Origin: Apostichopus japonicus
Taxonomy: Eukaryota > Echinodermata > Holothuroidea > Aspidochirotida > Stichopodidae
Direction: 5' to 3'
DNA length: 64,000 nucleotides
Assembly (NCBI RefSeq): GCF_037975245.1
Contig: NC_092576.1
Coordinates: forward strand, 9,751,501 to 9,815,500
Position numbers and translations under genes: made by a program. Shown here one piece after another: positions 24,990-37,455 of this stretch (the stretch's first letter is position 1; each line of letters opens with the position of its first letter). Below the pieces are notes generated by a model. It did no database searches. It saw nothing but the letters and a program-made list of their open reading frames with translations, and was not told the DNA's origin.

Positions 24990-26316
24990 ATAACTTAGCA
25001 GTGTTTACGTATATATGTCTCTAGTTTTATCTTCTGAATATCAAGTCCTATGTTTGAAAAACAGAAAAAAAAGAAGAAAGAACTGCCACATCTGAAATTT
25101 ACTTCGGGGAACAGTGAGAAAGATTGATACTTTGTGCTATAATGTGAAATATGCTGGTATTCAAGTCTACTGCTATAGTGTGTATATATATGACGGCTAC
25201 CTGCAAACGTAATTAAGGAATTTGTCATCAACGCCACTGTAGCTAGCCTTTCCCGCCTGTATGGAGATGCGAGCCTAATTCATAGCCTAACAGAGGCATA
25301 TTCAGGACGGATGCTATGCTGGGAATATTGACTACCGCAAAAATCCAGTACTAGCGATTTGTAACAAGTGTGTAGATCCATCCGTCGGTTTGTCTGTCTG
25401 TCCTGGTACTCAGTACTGGACAATTGATCTTACAAACCGAGTTCATTTGTTTTATACGTAGCCTAATATATAAGGTAAGTTGTTTTGTGCTGTTCATTTT
25501 TGTTTTCAGATAATACGTAAAATGTTACTGATACATGTGCTTTTTAATAATTGTATCGCTAAGGTATTTACATCTTGAAAGTTAGGTGCGTGTGGGTAAA
25601 TGGCTTGGTACAGACATAGTCTTACCATTTAAATTAACGACAATGTGAGCATTGCCAGCAACTAGGAGAAATTCAGGCAAATTTACATGCTGAAACTCTA
25701 TGGATTCTTACATTATATATAGAATTCTATTACATTATGCCTATACATAATATAGACATTAAATCAACTTTGAATCAACATATCTGCTCATTAAATCCCA
25801 AACCACCAGGCCCAGCGAAGTATAGGACCGCGTTACGATAGCATTAGAGAGAAATATATTGGCATATTGAAAGTTGTTTCCCCAGAAGCAACCGAAACAT
25901 ATAGCTGTCTCACTGAAAAGGCTATGGAATGGCTTTTTTATAAGCATTAATTACTTAAACATTACTTATACATGACGCAGTGTTAATTTACTCTGTGTTA
26001 AGCACGGTAAGGTACAATTGTGTAGATGTTTTTAGGGCAACGTTTGTACTGAATTAAATTAACACATTGTTTTTTGTTGTTTGTCGGAGGGGAAGGGGGG
26101 GGGGGTGATGAGGGGTGGAAACTCATGGCATAAAGATAATGTATTCACATTTGCATATTGAAGTAAGGAAAGATTCAAGCGTCAAAATGTCCATTTCTTT
26201 ATTCTTAATATCATTATCTCTTTGTTCAATGTATATTGATTTCAACCATTCAGTTATTGTTTTCATATAATTGTAGGTAGGGATTTCTACCCTCTTTCTT
26301 CTCCCCACCCCCCTGT

Positions 26317-26377
26317 AGATCCCCTGCCCCTGTCGATCCCATGCCTTTTTCGATCCCCTGCCCTTGTCGATTCTTGA
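26317..26377 (+). repeat. Short tandem repeat (GATCCCCTGCCCCTGTC)
   Basis: Three diverged units of about 25 nt. Confidence 0.6.
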
Positions 26378-28646
26378 CTTCTCTTAATGGTTAACTATAC
26401 TATACGTACGTAAATAAAGAACAGCATATCAATTTGTTGTGGACACTAAATAATTGTTTTAATAACACGAAACCATTCAGGATAATAGGCTAGATGATAT
26501 AAATTATGCTACTGCGACAGCCAGCCGACCGGCCGGCGTGTAGTAAGCTCTGATTACTCTGTTTACCACAGAAAGTATCGCTTTCGATGTTATTTAATTC
26601 AAGTTGACACAAATTATCATTAACATACCTAGGTGAAACTATAATTGAATTATAGCAAAATCTACTCTGCTAAATTGAATTTAAATGTTTTCAATTTTGG
26701 AATTTAGTGGGATGATATAGTTACATTGACTGCACTGTAACGTACTACGGGGGGGGGGGGGGGTGCAGAATTTGATAAAAAGGAGGGGTGTGACAGGGGT
26801 GGATGCAGGACTTTAAAAAAATGGGAAAGGGGGAGTGGGTCGGCACTATGATTGCTGAGGCCGGCTTCCAGGAAAGAGCTTTATTGGTCCTCATGCAGCA
26901 AAAACAAAATACATTTTAGACGTGAAATGGTGGATTGAGGCACCCTGTATGCTCAAGGCTTGTAAATACTTCTTATTATCTTTGAGTGGGGTTGCAGATG
27001 GGATTGGGTGAGGGGAAGGGGGTGGTGAGGGTTGTACACCTCACACAACTTGGATATAGGCACCTGTAAAATACTGTAGAAATTTAATAAGCCGTTAATT
27101 ACATACAGTGGCCTAATCTACTTTGCACATATGATACGGGGCTTTTACACATTATTGTAACTATAGTTTGAGCGAGAAGGAAACGTCAAATAATGTTCCG
27201 ACAGAAAATTTCGAAACTTTAAAGGTATAAATTCAGCAAACTTAAGGGGGATTATGATTCACCGACCGAAATAGTTCTCTGACTGTAAACCTATACCAGA
27301 TCCCAAGGAGCTGAAGAAGGTATATAGTTTATGCATTAAATGAATAGTCCAGGGTCAAAATTAAAGCGTGAACTTGAAACAAACAAATGTGCTGGCATAG
27401 TGTTAGCGATAGCATAACAGAATATTAGGCAGTCACTCCTTTTACATCACCAATGTGCATATAGTTAGCTGATGTTTATTCATAACTCAAACTAGAATTA
27501 AGAAATGACTTGCAAACTTGTCAATCTTTGATGGATTTGATCATACTTGTAAAATTGTCAATCTTTGATGGATTTTGATCGGAGTTGCAGCTATTTTCAT
27601 GATTTTTAATGTCGATTAGAGTGGTTAGGACAATGTTGTCCGTAGACCTTTAAATGATAACGTTAGGCAGAAATATCTTGTTGATACGGTCATAGTGAGA
27701 AAAAATAATAACAGGAAGGAAAACTGGAGTGTAAAGAAGTGTCATTATAACCACTCCGTGTTTGAAGATATTCCCCTTTAAAATAATCTACACTTCTGGA
27801 GTGCTTCTTGCTAATGACGTCAGGTCCTAAGTATTCTCCTTAAAACGTTGTTATGTAATTCTAATCACTCGACCAAAATCTTTAAGGATTTGTTTATACC
27901 TGCAGACGACAAAACTCTCATTCATGATTGGCTGTTTATCCATGGAACTTTGTAACGGATTGTAAAACATGCGGGTATTTGTTAATGATCAATACACCTC
28001 CCCCCCCCCCCCCCCCAAAAAAAAAAAAATCAACTTCACGACCGGTTTCGTCCTTTGGCTGATTTAAATTAGGATAGGTCTATCACGACATAGCTGGTTA
28101 CATTACGAGTCGAATTTGGCCCTTGATGAGAGTGGGAGGAGGGGGCGGGGGGAGGGAAGAGAGATTTGGATGACCTAACTGACTTTTAACTCAGTAAAAA
28201 CACTGACAGAAACTTGAATCTAACAAATATTTTGTTATGTTTGGAATGTGGGTCGGGCCTAAGTTTATGTGTCTTCCAGCAGGGTGGTGGACCCCTCCTA
28301 TCGGAGACAGCTGGTAAAATGGTGGTTGCTTAGATGCAAACATGATGCTATATTTTGCATATTCTGAAACAATGTTGAAAGAGTTTTCGACTGTTTATAG
28401 TTTGTACAGCACGTACATGCTATACAGTGATATACTATACGCCAGGAGTTTTACATATCATGAATATTCATTTTGCTAGTGGCGATTTTGGAAGAAGGAG
28501 GAGGGTTGGGGTGGGATGAGGGTTGGTTGTGTCAAATGTGGTTACGCCTGCAGGTAGAAGTAAAACTTCGACTGAAAAATCTGAACTGCACATTATGATA
28601 ATGACATATCTCATGTTTATTCATCAGGTAGCATATAGACAGAAAG

Positions 28647-28832
28647 ATGTGTCGGCGTGGTGGTTGCTGCTGTCGCTTCTCGCTGAAGTTCAGAATCGAC
28701 GCCATGAGACAGTCGGCGATAAATATGATCGTATTTGGATTCGTCCTGGCCGCAACCGGAATCATTATGCGTCTGTTTCTGGAAGATTGGATATTCAACT
28801 TTGGCTATGCACTAGTTTGGGCGGGAGTCTCT
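28647..28832 (+). CDS. Gene B exon 1 (residues 1-62)
   Basis: The ATG follows an in-frame stop at 28629-28631, so the start is bounded. A candidate acceptor (tttattcatcag) ends at 28627, which suggests a 5'UTR intron as in gene A. It encodes the Cys-rich N-terminus, membrane segment 1 (INMIVFGFVLAATGIIM) and the start of segment 2 (YALVWAGVS). The donor gtgagt at 28833 runs directly into a (TA)n tract. Confidence 0.75.
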
Positions 28833-28836
28833 GTGA

Positions 28837-28873
<37 letters not shown>
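28837..28873. repeat. (TA)n microsatellite at the gene B exon 1 donor
   Basis: Begins within the GTGAGTATATAT donor context, about four nt after the GT. Confidence 0.95.
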
Positions 28874-28874
<1 letters not shown>

Positions 28875-28929
28875 TCAGTTGTATCACCATGGTAACAGGG
28901 ATGCGTTAGTGAGATGGTGAAATGGTTTC

Positions 28930-29055
28930 TAACACTCGGCCTTTTGGCTAAGATCATGTGTAGTATTTTTTCCCTTTCGAGGGGAATGGTGATGCACACC
29001 CGATGATGATCACACAGTCACAGTCCCAATGCAAGGGGACTGGGGTTGAGAGCGG
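28930..29055 (+). ncRNA. U2 snRNA-like sequence (pseudogene or U2-derived element)
   Basis: 28935-28966 matches the 5' part of metazoan U2 snRNA at 31 of 32 positions (CTCGGCCTTTTGGCTAAGAT, then GTGTAGTAT), including the branch-site-pairing GTAGTA. After that the sequence departs from U2: TTTTTT (Sm-like), a CCCTTTCGAGGGG hairpin, and a second hairpin (CAGTCCC, AATGCAA, GGGGACTG) placed like U2 stem-loop IV. So either a rearranged U2 copy or a repeat built from U2. It lies 100 nt into intron 1 of gene B. Confidence 0.6.
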
Positions 29056-30663
29056 ATCAGTCGTTTGGTTGTTTGGTTTTCGTGCCCAGGTTCTTTCCTG
29101 CATGGGCGACTTTTTCTTAAAATGTATCTAACACTCTTTAGTAATGATCGCAAAAGCAAAACTCAACGAATAAGATGTATTCCTGAAAATCTCTTCCGGT
29201 TTATAGATTTTTGATTCTTATTTCTTTTTTCACTACTGTAAATCTTAAAGTTTTGTACATGCTATACCGCAGTAATTAGAACTGGATCGTGCTGATAAAT
29301 TAGTAGCATGTGCTATTAGGATTATAGTAGAACTGAGGATATGTATAAATCCAACAAATCCAGTTTGATGTATAATGCATATGTCTATACAAATAGATAT
29401 ACATACACATATTCATATTCAGATACATACACGCATATACAACTTGTAATATAAGGCCACATCGTGGCAAAATGCCTGTCAGATTCGCCGTATGTGGATA
29501 TAATCTTTATGCTTCGGTTAATGGTCACGCTCAGATACAACGACAAATAAAATTGAAAAGATAAGACAGGATACGGTTGCCTTACCATCTTGTTCTTGTG
29601 TGTCTGATATGGAAACCAGAAACCCAAAGTGACAAGCAAAAGAAAACAAGTATGAACAATAAGCTTTCATAACAATGACGTTCTGCTATATACACGATTT
29701 CAAAAGATTTACACCCACCGAAACAAAGAAAGTATCTTGGTATTGTATCACGGAGTCGTTAGGATGATATATACTTTCACAAAGTTCCTCAGTGGCTTTC
29801 ACGGGGAGGGGGGGGGGGCGGCATTTCCCTTCTTTCTATAGTCAGGCGGGGTATTGGTTCAGTATTTTTTACATGAAGCCGGAGAAGACTTAGGCCATTA
29901 CTACGGGTGTACACCGGCCCCCTTTGTCAAACACACACACACAAAAACTCAAGGGTATATTTATTAGCGGAACCTTGCTTTAATAGGTAACTTTTTAGTC
30001 TAAATATGCCTTATAATGCGCCTTTATATTTCTTCTGGTGAGGATCCCAGGCCCCCTACATAGGAGTCGGCGCCAGTAGCCCCAGGTCTGTGTTACACTC
30101 CCTCCTCTCTAAAATCCTTCTTTCGCCTCTCCTGAAAGTTCAGCACATGTACCTAATCCAGTCGGGATGTTCCCCCCCCCCCCCCCCGCCACACATTTGA
30201 AATACTGTGCTCGCCCAGTGTAGTTCGCTAACTTATAAATTATTACTCTTTCAATAAAAAAAAAGAAAAAAGGCTGCCAACTTTCAAAACTAAGTGACGA
30301 GTCCAAGAGAACGATATTTCATGAATGATGGCATAACTTGGTATATAGTTATCATGGACGGACGTTGTGTGTTTTGGTACATGGTGTTGAAATATGTATG
30401 TTTGAAGGGGATTGGAACCTTGATGAACATGAGAGGGTCTGCTGGTTTAGGTGTAAATAATAATCTTGTTTGGTTAACAAGCTATAACTGGTTGTGCTAT
30501 AAACAAAACGTGTAGCTTGGGGAAATTCCTCTTACAACTTAGATTAATTGCGCTATATTGTTTACATTATGCTTTGAAGTACAGTCACCACAGTACATGT
30601 ATGATAGGTATGAAACGCTCTCAAAATCTTTACTTCGGAGATGTCGTGAAGTGTAAGTATAAG

Positions 30664-30701
30664 GAATATAATATAATATAATATAATATAATATAATATA
30701 A
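30664..30701. repeat. (AATAT)n pentanucleotide repeat
   Basis: About seven pure units. Confidence 0.95.
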
Positions 30702-31124
30702 TTAAATAAAATAATTAATTAATTTAATCTTATTTTAGCAGAATTTTGTAAGTTACAAGTTACACAATTATCGATGGGTTTCAGGACCTCCCCCCCCCAC
30801 CCGTCCCTAAAAATGTTGTTATAGTACATTATAATCTACGAATAGTTTCATTTTTTCCCTCAAGTAGGTATGTTTGTAGATATCCAGTAGTGTGCACACG
30901 TTGTAAATATTAACCAGAATGCAAAATGCATTGAGGTTTCGATGACTTTAATGCACTAGACTTCTGCTTTTTAGTATAACCAGAACTAGCTCACTATGAC
31001 ACGCTAACACAGGTCAGTCTACTGTACGTGGTTATACACACCTCCATCAAAAGCAATAGGGTTCTTGTACTCAATGTTATGAATCCACACACCAAGTATT
31101 ACAAAACCAAACCAAATCTCTTAA

Positions 31125-32370
31125 TAACTTCGCACATTAGGGTTGCAGAGGAGTCCACTTATGGACAAGTTAGATTGGAATATGCCCACGAAACTTCTAA
31201 GAATCAACTTGAAAGAAGCTAATACAGGTCACTGGAGGTCAACCTGAGGTAAAAGGTCACCCAAATGCAGTTCGACCATTGTATTACAATAGCGTAACTC
31301 TCAACCCTGTCAGTGGTAGTTTCACAAGTTATCGGGAAAAAACACATTTTGACCCATAAATGACCTTTGGTGACCTTGGATCACATCACGGTTATTTTGG
31401 AAAATGTGTCCCTACTTCATTCACAACTTGTCCTAATATACCAGCCATGTCAGACTTCGTGACTAGAAGTTGTTGCAAAAATTAGCATAAGTTGGGAGTT
31501 TTTGGCACATAATCAACCTTGAATGACCTTGGATGACCTGATGGTTTTTATCAAAAATGTTTCTCTTGATGAGGTGCACTCTGTCCTAAAATTTGTTTGG
31601 CCTACAATGTACACACATAATGTTATTGCTAGAAATGTATCAAAACCAACCTTTGGCCCCTCATAACTTGAGAACTGGGTGTCCGATTGAAGCGGGAGTT
31701 GGTTTCCTATATTCAGCACAAAAAGCTCTATCATATGTCAACAATTTTTTAAACTAATCTTTGTTCTATTTTGTTTTGCCCCGTATCTCCTAAAATGAGC
31801 ATATTTTTTAAGATTTGACCTTTGACCTTTTGACCTCGCAATCAGATGTAGTTTGACACGCTGATTCCAAAAAGCAACATGACAAGTCTGTGCGACCATC
31901 CTAACTGTACTTATTATAAAACAAAAACATTGACCTCTGATAACTTCGCACACGAAGGTCGCACAGGGGTCAACTATGGACCATTTTGATCGGAAGGTAC
32001 CTTTGAGATCCGATTATGGCCACGAAAATTCAAATAACCCAAAAAACTGATAAAGGTCACCGGAGGTCATCCTGAGGTCAAAGGTCACCTAGATGCGGGT
32101 CGACTCCCTGATTACAATAGCGCAACTCCCAACCTTCACGGACATTTGGTTCTCAAGTTATTGCAAAAATACTAGTTTTTGACCCCTGATTGACCTTTGT
32201 TGACCTTGGATCACATGACCGTTATGTTTTGAAATGATCCCTTACCCCATTCACAACTGGTCCCAAAATATCAACCATGTCGGATCCTGTCAATGGGAGT
32301 TATTGCTTGTTTTAATATTTTGGTTTTTGGCCTCTAACTGACCTTTGGTGACCTTCACAGGCAACACAAA
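31125..32370 (+). repeat. Tandem duplication, period 816 bp, rich in TGACCTT motifs
   Basis: TAACTTCGCACA starts at 31125 and 31941. Shared blocks such as GGTCACTGGAGGTCAACCTG / GGTCACCGGAGGTCATCCTG and CCTTGGATCACAT keep the same order. Divergence is high (old). It ends near a (CA)n tract at 32470. It lies in gene B intron 1. Confidence 0.7.
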
Positions 32371-33369
32371 AAATAGGGCACATCTACTCAATGTGGTACT
32401 CATATACACCAAATATTAGATTGGTCCAAGCTTCCCTACTTGAGATACCGTGTTTACAAGCCAGGCGTCACACACACACACACACACATACATACATACA
32501 CACATACACACACTCTCCGCCTGCATGAATGCATAGGTTACGATTTCATCGAAACCAAAAACGCAGTCACCGTTTCAAATTATACTATGCAAGAATAAAT
32601 AAAAAAAAGGTACGGGCTTAAATAAAACGGAATTATCAAGATTGATTATACCACCATATGGGTGAATAACATGCTTGTATGCACAAAAATGTTCTGCTTA
32701 AGTGAATTATACTGGTAGTAAATGTTCAGACAAAAACATATGAACAGTTGACAACAGCGGAAATAGACAAAGAACAAAAAAGGGGAATGTTTACTTCATC
32801 GGACAGGCCGTTTACAAGTTCGTTTCAATTAATTGAATAAATTACTATTATTATACGAAAATTTGCATGACGTCATTAGAAAGTCTTATGATAATGTATA
32901 AGATAATATATGTTAATAAGATAATATAATTTTTATTTTCATTTCAACTTTATTTTAAGAGGGTAGCTCGTTTAGCAATAGCTAATCTTCCACGAGGCCC
33001 TCTGATAAGACACATAATAATATCAAAGTATGAAAATTTAAGAAGTCATAAATACATTAATAATACTTAATAAAATAGTTTTTAAAAAAATTGTTTTTAA
33101 AAAGACAAATAATAAATATAAATATAAAATTGTATATGACTATGATTTTTGTACGGTTATATATTATCATAAATTATTCATACCAGTACGTTGTGTGTGC
33201 TACATATAATTACATATATTTACATATAATTAAGGTTAACTTTAAATTCCATTTTTAAAACGATTATCAGAATTTAAAGGAAGAAGAACGAAACAAAAGA
33301 AACAAAATCAAATTAGTGTATCTTACATGACAATCTTTAATTTATCGTTTTATTTTTCTCCTCCTGCAG

Positions 33370-33435
33370 TCTGTTGCCACAGGTATTGGATCTCTAGGCG
33401 TTGCCAAGACTATGAAACACACAGATGAAGATTAC
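33370..33435 (+). CDS. Gene B exon 2 (residues 63-84)
   Basis: A 66-nt exon between acceptor tttctcctcctgcag and donor gtaagt. It encodes SVATGIGSLGVAKTMKHTDE plus DY, the end of membrane segment 2 and the cytosolic loop. It is equivalent in size, phase and position to the 60-nt exon 2 of gene A. Confidence 0.75.
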
Positions 33436-34582
33436 GTAAGTTTAACATATTTTAGGCTTATAGACATTAGCCCGCTTGTCAGGATAGTCAATGTACAAGG
33501 TAATGTTTCCAATGATAGAATTGATAGTTACAGTAAACTTTTGTTTTAGTTAGATTAGCTTTCAAACGTTCGAAATTGGAAGTCAAATACAGAACAATTT
33601 ATTGTTCGCTAACTTTTGTATAAACACAACCTAGATCAACGTTTGATTTTCGCGGTATACCCATAATGACGTCACACGGTGACACAGAGGCTCCTTTGGG
33701 TCAATCTCTGTTTTCAGATATGCCAGAGGTTAATGTCACGAGATTACCCAAAATGTCAATTGCCGGGGCGTTTTTTAATGGGTTAAAGTAGGTTTTCGAA
33801 GAATATGTTTTTTACACATGTTGATGATGGGGTTGTTAACTCCCAAATTAATGAAAACTTACAACAACAACAAAAAGTTGATCTTTATAGTTGACGTTGA
33901 ACCGGAAGTGAGTAAATAACTAGATAGTTTAACTAGATCAGTTAAAAGAATTTCTCTGATTTCATTTCCTTCATTGATACAGCATATACGCTTCTTGCAT
34001 TCTTCTGAGTACCTGTTTTGAACCTATCGGACATTACATTGAGGGTCCGAGAGAAACACGTAAACGGGATAAAATGTAATCAATGAATAGAATAAGGAAT
34101 TGAAAATGTATACTACATTCCGGTACGATAGGTGAGGATTCAGACGAAACCAGCTGGTGCAGGTCTTCAGAATAATGGATAAGTAAGGAAGAGGAGGTGG
34201 TTGTTGACCCGGAAGTGGGTCAGTGGGGGCGCAGTGCTAAACCGTTACTAGTCTGGGTGTGTTAAGATTGGAGTGTATATTGTATCTTTAATATCTATTT
34301 TGGAGAGAGGGTTGGGGTGGGTGGCGGTGGGTGGGAGGGAGGGCATTCTAAAGCAGGTGTATTTGTATTGTGTCAGTTAGGTCCACGTAAACGTATAGCC
34401 TGGTACGCTAGCAACATACGGTTGAATGATTAAAATGATTCAAACCGGTTTTATTCAGTAGGCTAAAAGTCAAGAAAAAGAAAACATTGGTCACCCTTAA
34501 ACCAGATATTTTCATTTGTTTGGCCACTCTTATTTCTTCAAGCGAAATAAAAACCAGTTTTTCCATCCAATTTTCTCTCCAG

Positions 34583-34852
34583 GGTTTTAGAGGGCTCATC
34601 ATGTTGTGCCTCGTTTGCATAATATGTGTTGGTGGCGCTGTTGGACTTATCACTTGGCAGATGTGGGAGGCGAACTACTTTGAGAAGTTTGAGGAGGGCA
34701 CTGTGTACAAAGCTCAGAACGAAACACTTGTTTTCTTTGAATGGTTCGCATCTATTTTCGTTTACGGAATTGTTGATTTAGCTTCTCTGTTGATCGTCGG
34801 ATCCGCGTTCCTTAATCTAGCGATTAGTTGCTGCTGTCCGGAGTCTTCAGAC
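34583..34852 (+). CDS. Gene B exon 3 (residues 85-174)
   Basis: The acceptor is attttctctccag and the donor gtaagt. It encodes membrane segment 3 (LIMLCLVCIICVGGAVGLI), the extracellular loop with an NET sequon, membrane segment 4 and the juxtamembrane CCCPESSD. This mirrors gene A exon 3. Confidence 0.8.
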
Positions 34853-35001
34853 GTAAGTAGAGTTTTATAGGCTTCTTGTATCCTGCGCAGGGAGGGGAGG
34901 GGGAGGGGTGGAGAGGGGGAGGGGGCGACTGTCTGGCAAGGACTCAATACCCGAGGTCCGGAGAAGTATGGGATATGGAAATAATGTATTCTCGTTTTCA
35001 G

Positions 35002-35034
35002 AATAATCTTAAGGGAAAGCTGAAGACATTTTAA
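35002..35034 (+). CDS. Gene B candidate terminal exon, option 1 (NNLKGKLKTF, stop)
   Basis: The acceptor ttctcgttttcag ends at 35001 and keeps phase 0 with exon 3, giving ten residues then TAA. The implied intron is only 149 nt, shorter than the others. I slightly prefer it to the alternative at 37438 because it is nearest and leaves AATAAA at 37385 as a possible polyadenylation signal. Confidence 0.4.
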   Translation, partial: NNLKGKLKTF

Positions 35035-35803
35035 GAAAGGACCATGGGTCCGACCTGGACCCTCGGCTCTTTAAACTGCCTACAAGAAAGTTGACCCTGC
35101 AAAGACCGGTGTTATGTACTGTTGAGTGATTTTAGCGTTTTGTCGGATTGTCACAATTCATGCAATTCATTGCTATACCAACCTGCCAATAGATTTAGTG
35201 GAACGACAACATTAGGCTAAGATCTTACGTATTGGGCGTTTTACTTCTCTCAGAGCTATTTCAATATACAACTTGGTATAGCATATCAATGGAATGTAGG
35301 ATATGGAAGGCTTAAAATATAACTTTAAGCACAAAGTTGAAATTGATTTATTGTAGAGCGTTATGAATCACTGGTATTAGTCCAAATTGTATTTCTACAT
35401 ATCTTTTTTGAGAAAAAAACTTTGTTTCACCATGAATTGCAATTTTGTTTAAGGTCAGATGTTACTTAACATCTTGAGAGACTTTTAATTTGAAACAGAG
35501 GTTTATTCACGTGCTAATCCATGTGCTAATCCACCTGGTCATCCAAGTTAATCGCTCGATAAAACAATTTTAGCAACATGTAAACTAGCTAAAAGCAAAT
35601 TATTTTGTAATTGACCCAGCCAACTATTGACAAGTATTAACATGGCAAGCCATACGCGTAATAATCTGGAATCTCTGACGACATTTTTTAGACGTGAATA
35701 GATAATATTATGTTATTGTTTACTTCTGGTCTTTGATGACAAGGCAGATGTATATATACCTTGGTAACGCTCCAAACAACGTAACCGTGCATGGGGGGGG
35801 GGG

Positions 35804-37166
35804 CATAGGCGTACGGGACCATTTCAGTTTGGGGGGGCAGAACTTTTTGTGCCCGAAAGTTCCCGTGACACTATCTAAGCGGAGCGCCACCATCAGTTGG
35901 CGCGTAGCGTACAAGAAATTTGCCTCTCAGATTGTCGGAAACGGCACTTCTGAGGCCTTGCAAGTTGCATCTAAACATTCTTTATTTTATAATCTCACGT
36001 TTTAGAAATTTACACTTCCCCAAAAATTTGGTAAATTAGAAGAAGAAACAATGGTAACATCACTTTGAAGGGGAAAAATGGGACAGTATATTTTTTAAGC
36101 TCCTATTTAGTTACCGTATTTATTATTTTAACACAGTACTCAGCTACCTTCAGAAAAACATACATTGTTCAACGACACGTAGGCGGGATAATGTCGCTGT
36201 GTCGGGTGAGACTGCAATTTGTCTCACAAAAAAGTATAAAATATTACAAAGAATATGATAAACCTGTACTTCTAGGCTTGTAGGCACTCCCCCCCCCCCC
36301 CACACACACAAGAAAACGTTTCTCATATACACTCATGTTGGGGATGTCCAGGTCAAGGGCGGCGGAAGCACTTTTAATCTGGGGGGGGGGGGGGGCACCG
36401 ACATCAAAGGGCACTTTGCAGAAATTCGATTGGACTGATGCAGCCTTATATTTAGTACCATATATAACTCTTATTGTATTATCTTATTTGTGTATACACA
36501 TCACTCCATCAAGCCCCCCCCCCCCCCCCCCCCCGTATATGCATACTAGCACTGCAATATCCAATGTGCAAATTGGGAAACAAGGAACAAGTTTTCTTTT
36601 GAGACAAAATGAGGTGATATCATGTTAGTTGCTAATGTAGGAATCTTCCGAATTAGAGTTTTTTTCTTGTTAATATCTTAACAATTTTTTCCATTCAAAT
36701 AGCTTTGAGTTTGACCCACAGAAATTTATTTAAAGTCACGGGCTTAGCCAGGATTTGCAAAGTTGTATGCACGACAATCTGAGCGGAGCGCCACCATCAG
36801 TTGGCGCGGAGCGTACTAGAAAAGTTTTGGTTTTACAAACCCCTCAGATGGCCGGAAACGGCCCTTCCCGAGTGTTCATTCTGGTTCCCTGGCCTCTTGC
36901 TAACTTGAGGCACCTCAATTTTTATGTAGAAAAAAAGGCACATGTTTAACCTGAGAAAAAGATTCGGGCAAGCTACTGCATATATTTCCAGAGGACAAGA
37001 GATTCGGGCAAAAGTCCTGAAAAATTCGGGCAGCCTAAAAAAAAAATATATATATACTCCTCTTTGGCTGCCCGAATTTTTCAGGACTTTTACCCGAATT
37101 TCTTGTCCTCTGGAAATTTGGGGGGGGGGGCAGTCTGCCCCCTGCCCCCCGCCTCGTACGCCTATG
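35804..37166 (+). mobile_element. Nested TIR element (about 1.36 kb) containing a family 3 copy
   Basis: The outer ends CATAGGCGTACGGG and CTCGTACGCCTATG are near inverses, with G runs on both sides that hide any duplication. Inside, 36354-36622 matches the start of the family 3 element at 8148, and 36984-37117 holds a hairpin with 52-nt arms. Lies downstream of gene B option 1 or in its last intron. Confidence 0.6.
36984..37117. repeat. Hairpin with 52-bp arms
   Basis: Arms 36984-37035 and 37066-37117 (ATTTCCAGAGGACAAGAGAT and on) enclose a 30-nt A/TA-rich loop. It is part of the element at 35804-37166. Confidence 0.8.
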
Positions 37167-37437
37167 GGGGGATATCTTTAGTCTTTAACCCAGTAGATAT
37201 AAGAATAAGAAGCTAGAGAATGAAGCTGACTGCGGCTTTACCACCTGTTTCCACACAAAAGCGTTATGGACACAATTTGATACATTTTTCTGTTATTTTT
37301 TAGTTGCAAATGATCATGATTGCACTATAAACAAGTTAGCAATATCCAAATGTCATATTTTCTGTACTATATATACTTTCGTCCAATAAAACCATAAATC
37401 AAAATTCAACCAAATGCTTTTGTTTTTGTGCCAACAG

Positions 37438-37455
37438 GTCGTTCATTATATATAA
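37438..37455 (+). CDS. Gene B candidate terminal exon, option 2 (VVHYI, stop)
   Basis: A strong acceptor (tgtttttgtgccaacag) is followed in phase 0 by five residues and TAA. The two terminal exons could also be alternatives. The sequence alone does not decide between them. Confidence 0.3.
   Translation, partial: VVHYI

Larger units (their letters stand above)
28628..35034 (+). other. Gene B: tetraspan membrane protein, tandem paralogue of gene A
   Basis: Three firm coding exons (28647-28832, 33370-33435, 34583-34852) join in phase 0 and give 174 residues, followed by a short last exon that is ambiguous. The N-terminus is Cys-rich (MCRRGGCCCRF). Four membrane segments are visible, with an NET glycosylation sequon (N130) in the large loop between segments 3 and 4 and a CCC cluster (167-169) after segment 4. 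Exon lengths 186/66/270 parallel 150/60/246 in gene A, with identical intron phases and an acceptor 19 nt before the ATG. Predicted length (about 180 aa) equals gene A. The function is unknown; CD20/MS4A-like is a guess from topology. Intron 1 (4.5 kb) carries a U2-like sequence and satellite DNA. Confidence 0.7.
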
